Part shown: positions 4,291 through 6,614 of the stretch, in pieces
How the letters are laid out: each line of letters opens with the position of its first letter
How positions within the stretch are numbered: the first letter of the stretch is position 1
Origin: an uncultured Leucothrix sp.
GTDB lineage: Bacteria; Pseudomonadota; Gammaproteobacteria; Thiotrichales; Thiotrichaceae
Assembly: GCA_938004025.1 (NCBI GenBank)
Contig: CALKXC010000354.1
Coordinates: 1-6,614 of the forward strand
Reading direction: 5' to 3'
Length of the DNA stretch: 6,614 nt
The notes under the pieces: generated by a model
The model's input: the letters and a program-made list of their open reading frames with translations, nothing else
What the model was told of the DNA's origin: nothing
Databases searched by the model: none
Made by a program: the position numbers and the translations under genes

Positions 4291-6614
4291 ATGAGTAACT
4301 CAACCTCAGAAATTTCCCCAATCTCCATCGATGCACTTCAAAGCCAAGTCAGAATGGTCGGTGACCTACTCGGCGAAGTGCTTTGCGAGCTGTCAGGAAA
4401 AACCGTTTACTATGCGGTTGAACACCTCCGTACCGGATACATCCAACTCAGCCAGCAGGATGACCAAGCGAAACGCGCTGAGTTAATGGAGTACATCGAG
4501 TCGCTCGACCTTGAGATTTTAGAACAGGTGATTCGCTCATTTAACATCTTCTACATGCTGTCCAATATGGTGGAAGAAGATTATCTACACCGTCGCCGTC
4601 GTACAATATTTAGAACCGGTGCCAAGAACCCGTGGAAAGGGTCGTTTTTAGGCGCGGTCAATGACTTAAAAGCACAGGGTCTTAGTAAAGACAACGTGCA
4701 GACTATTGTTGACCAGATGCGTTACATCCCCGTTTTTACCGCGCACCCAACCGAAGCTCGACGCCGTACCATCATGGTATTACAGCGCAGCATCTTCCTG
4801 ATTTTGGATCAGCTGCATAATGACTCCCTAATTGATGAAGAACGCCAATCCTTGATGCGCCACTTAAAAGCGCAGATCCAACTGCTCTGGCGTACTAATG
4901 ATGTACGTGTCGACAAGCCAACCGTTCAGGACGAAATTCGCTACGGGCTTTTTTATTTTGAAACCAGTATTTTCCAAGCGATCCCGCAGATGTACCGCTA
5001 CTTCGAACGCGCCGTTGATAAGGTCTACGGAACTGATGAGATTAAAGTTCCATCCGTAATGCGTTTTGGCTCATGGATAGGGGGTGATCGTGACGGTAAC
5101 CCCTTTGTCACCGCCAAACTCACCAGCCATGCGATAAGAATGCATATGCAATGCGTGCTGGGTGAATACACCAAACGCACCCGTGCGCTACGCAACATCC
5201 TCACACATGACCGCGCTTTTATAGAGCCTAGCCCTGCTTTCGAGGCTTCCTTAGAAAGTGACGAGGCAACGCTATTAACGGCTGTGTTTAAAGACAAGCC
5301 AATGCAGCTTCGCAATGAACCGTACCGTCGTAAACTGCAAATTATGGCGTATCGTTTGAAGCAAAACCTACATCAGGTCAATGCCAGACTCGACGGCGTT
5401 GAGCTTCCGCCTAGTGAAAAAGCACTTACAGATCTGGCCGCTTACACGGGTGTCGATGACTACCTCAATGACCTAACACTGATACGTGAATCCCTTCACG
5501 GTCACAATGACCAGGCAACCGCAGGTCGTGAGTTAAAAGACTTAATTAGGCTCGTAGAATCTTGCGGTTTTAGTTTGTTTGATATGGATATTCGTCAGGA
5601 GTCAACCGAGCACACGCTTGCGGTGACGGAGATATTGCAGCAGTTCAGGCCAGACATTGCCTACGCTGAGATGGATGATGATCAGCGCATAGCGTTGCTC
5701 AGTGAGCTGATTGAAGAAACCTCGCAGCCACTGCCAAACCCAGCATCCTTAAGTGAACAAACCATCGAAGTACTCGATGTATTTGATGTCATCGTTAACA
5801 TGCGCAAAGAAACCGGCGACAGTATTTTTGGCACTTACGTCATTTCGATGACCCACAGCGCCAGCCATATTATGGAAGTCATGTTTCTGGCGCGCCTCGC
5901 GGGGCTTGCCGGGAAAACTAAAGACGGCGACTACTTTGCTGATATCCAGATTTCACCTTTGTTTGAAACCATTGAAGACTTGCAACACATCGCCATAGTG
6001 CTTAATAAGTTACTCGCCAACCCCACATATGTTGGCCTGCTCAAAGCTTCAGGCAACCTACAAGAAGTAATGCTCGGTTATTCAGACTCCTGCAAAGATG
6101 GCGGCATCCTCGCCTCACAATGGAATTTGTATAACGCTCAAGAGCAAGTGATTGAGCTGACGGAAAAGTACGGCGTCAATTGCCGATTATTCCATGGCCG
6201 TGGTGGGACAGTCGGGCGCGGTGGTGGCCCAACACATGAAGCTATTTTGTCTCAGCCGCCTGACACCGTGAAAGGTCAGATCAAATTCACCGAGCAAGGT
6301 GAAGTAATCTCTAACAAATACAGCAATGTCGAAACCGCCGTTTACGAGCTAGGTGTTGGTATTACAGGATTGTTAAAAAGCAGCACAGGTCTGATCAGCA
6401 AACATGGTCCGTACCAAGATCATTTTATGCAAACGATGGCGCAACTGGCCAAGACCGGTGAAGCCAGTTATCGAGTGCTAACGGATGACACGGCAGGCTT
6501 TCAAGATTACTTCTATGAAAACACGCCGGTGCAAGAAATTGGTGAGTTAAACATTGGATCGCGCCCGTCACATCGTAAAACAGCGGTTCGTTCAAAATCT
6601 TCCATTCGCGCGAT
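4291..6614 (+). CDS. ppc: Phosphoenolpyruvate carboxylase, 3' end missing at window edge
   Basis: PEPC adds bicarbonate to phosphoenolpyruvate to give oxaloacetate, refilling the TCA cycle; it is a cytoplasmic, normally tetrameric enzyme. 774 codons are present with no stop or frameshift. Motifs in order: FTAHPTEARRRT (149-160) with catalytic His152; GSWIGGDRDGNPFVT (260-274); DMDIRQES (431-438) with Arg435; GYSDSCKDGG (596-605); FHGRGGTVGRGGGPTH (634-649) with Arg637 and Arg643; IGSRPSHRK (755-763); and IRA at the edge with Arg773. These line up with E. coli His138, Arg396, Arg581, Arg587 and Arg713 as I recall them, with the offset growing from 14 to about 60, so this protein is longer than the E. 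coli enzyme. About 170 C-terminal residues, including the remaining aspartate-inhibitor site, lie beyond the window. The ATG at 4291 has GGA 8 bases upstream (4280-4282). It is divergent from the lipoprotein gene. Confidence 0.97.
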   Translation, partial: MSNSTSEISPISIDALQSQVRMVGDLLGEVLCELSGKTVYYAVEHLRTGYIQLSQQDDQAKRAELMEYIESLDLEILEQVIRSFNIFYMLSNMVEEDYLHRRRRTIFRTGAKNPWKGSFLGAVNDLKAQGLSKDNVQTIVDQMRYIPVFTAHPTEARRRTIMVLQRSIFLILDQLHNDSLIDEERQSLMRHLKAQIQLLWRTNDVRVDKPTVQDEIRYGLFYFETSIFQAIPQMYRYFERAVDKVYGTDEIKVPSVMRFGSWIGGDRDGNPFVTAKLTSHAIRMHMQCVLGEYTKRTRALRNILTHDRAFIEPSPAFEASLESDEATLLTAVFKDKPMQLRNEPYRRKLQIMAYRLKQNLHQVNARLDGVELPPSEKALTDLAAYTGVDDYLNDLTLIRESLHGHNDQATAGRELKDLIRLVESCGFSLFDMDIRQESTEHTLAVTEILQQFRPDIAYAEMDDDQRIALLSELIEETSQPLPNPASLSEQTIEVLDVFDVIVNMRKETGDSIFGTYVISMTHSASHIMEVMFLARLAGLAGKTKDGDYFADIQISPLFETIEDLQHIAIVLNKLLANPTYVGLLKASGNLQEVMLGYSDSCKDGGILASQWNLYNAQEQVIELTEKYGVNCRLFHGRGGTVGRGGGPTHEAILSQPPDTVKGQIKFTEQGEVISNKYSNVETAVYELGVGITGLLKSSTGLISKHGPYQDHFMQTMAQLAKTGEASYRVLTDDTAGFQDYFYENTPVQEIGELNIGSRPSHRKTAVRSKSSIRA

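Noticed and set aside
3430..4892. 13-base identical word AACTGCTCTGGCG at about 3430 and 4880
   Set aside because: It occurs in two unrelated coding regions, and a shared word of this length is expected by chance in a window this size.
5025..5315. Minus-strand open frame of 96 aa inside ppc
   Set aside because: It is antisense to the conserved PEPC coding sequence and its Ser/Arg/Val-rich composition is typical of a shadow frame.

Overview
The window looks like ordinary chromosome from a gammaproteobacterium, probably a marine or aquatic one of the Pseudomonadales/Cellvibrionales/Oceanospirillales type. That placement is an inference from three things: the crcB-serS pairing, a YehS/DUF1456 protein, and a large PEP carboxylase next to mid-GC, proteobacterial-looking genes. 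I cannot name the genus. Coding density is high. I see no transposase, integrase, tRNA, rRNA, CRISPR array or long repeat.

Left part (1-1200): the first 31 codons of serS (seryl-tRNA synthetase) and a complete crcB (Fluc-type fluoride channel) lie on the minus strand as a crcB-serS pair. A short intergenic region separates them from yehS, a DUF1456 protein made of two tandem copies of one motif, on the plus strand. yehS converges on the middle operon, and an imperfect hairpin sits between them.

Middle part (1188-4104): three minus-strand genes in transcription order. They are a predicted lipoprotein of unknown function (about 331 aa), a small, charged, all-helical cytoplasmic protein (117 aa, unknown), and a B12-binding-type radical SAM protein (503 aa). 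Gaps of 24 and 31 bases suggest one transcript. This is the least understood part of the window. The first two genes match no family I can name, and the substrate of the radical SAM protein is unknown.

Right part (4105-6614): a 186-base AT-rich divergent intergenic region, then ppc (phosphoenolpyruvate carboxylase) on the plus strand. ppc is cut by the window edge after 774 codons, with the active-site motifs visible up to that point intact.

Functionally these are mostly unrelated housekeeping genes: translation, fluoride export, and replenishment of the TCA cycle. I found no convincing new defence or mobile system. The best candidate for something undescribed is the lipoprotein / helical protein / radical SAM operon, and its function remains open.
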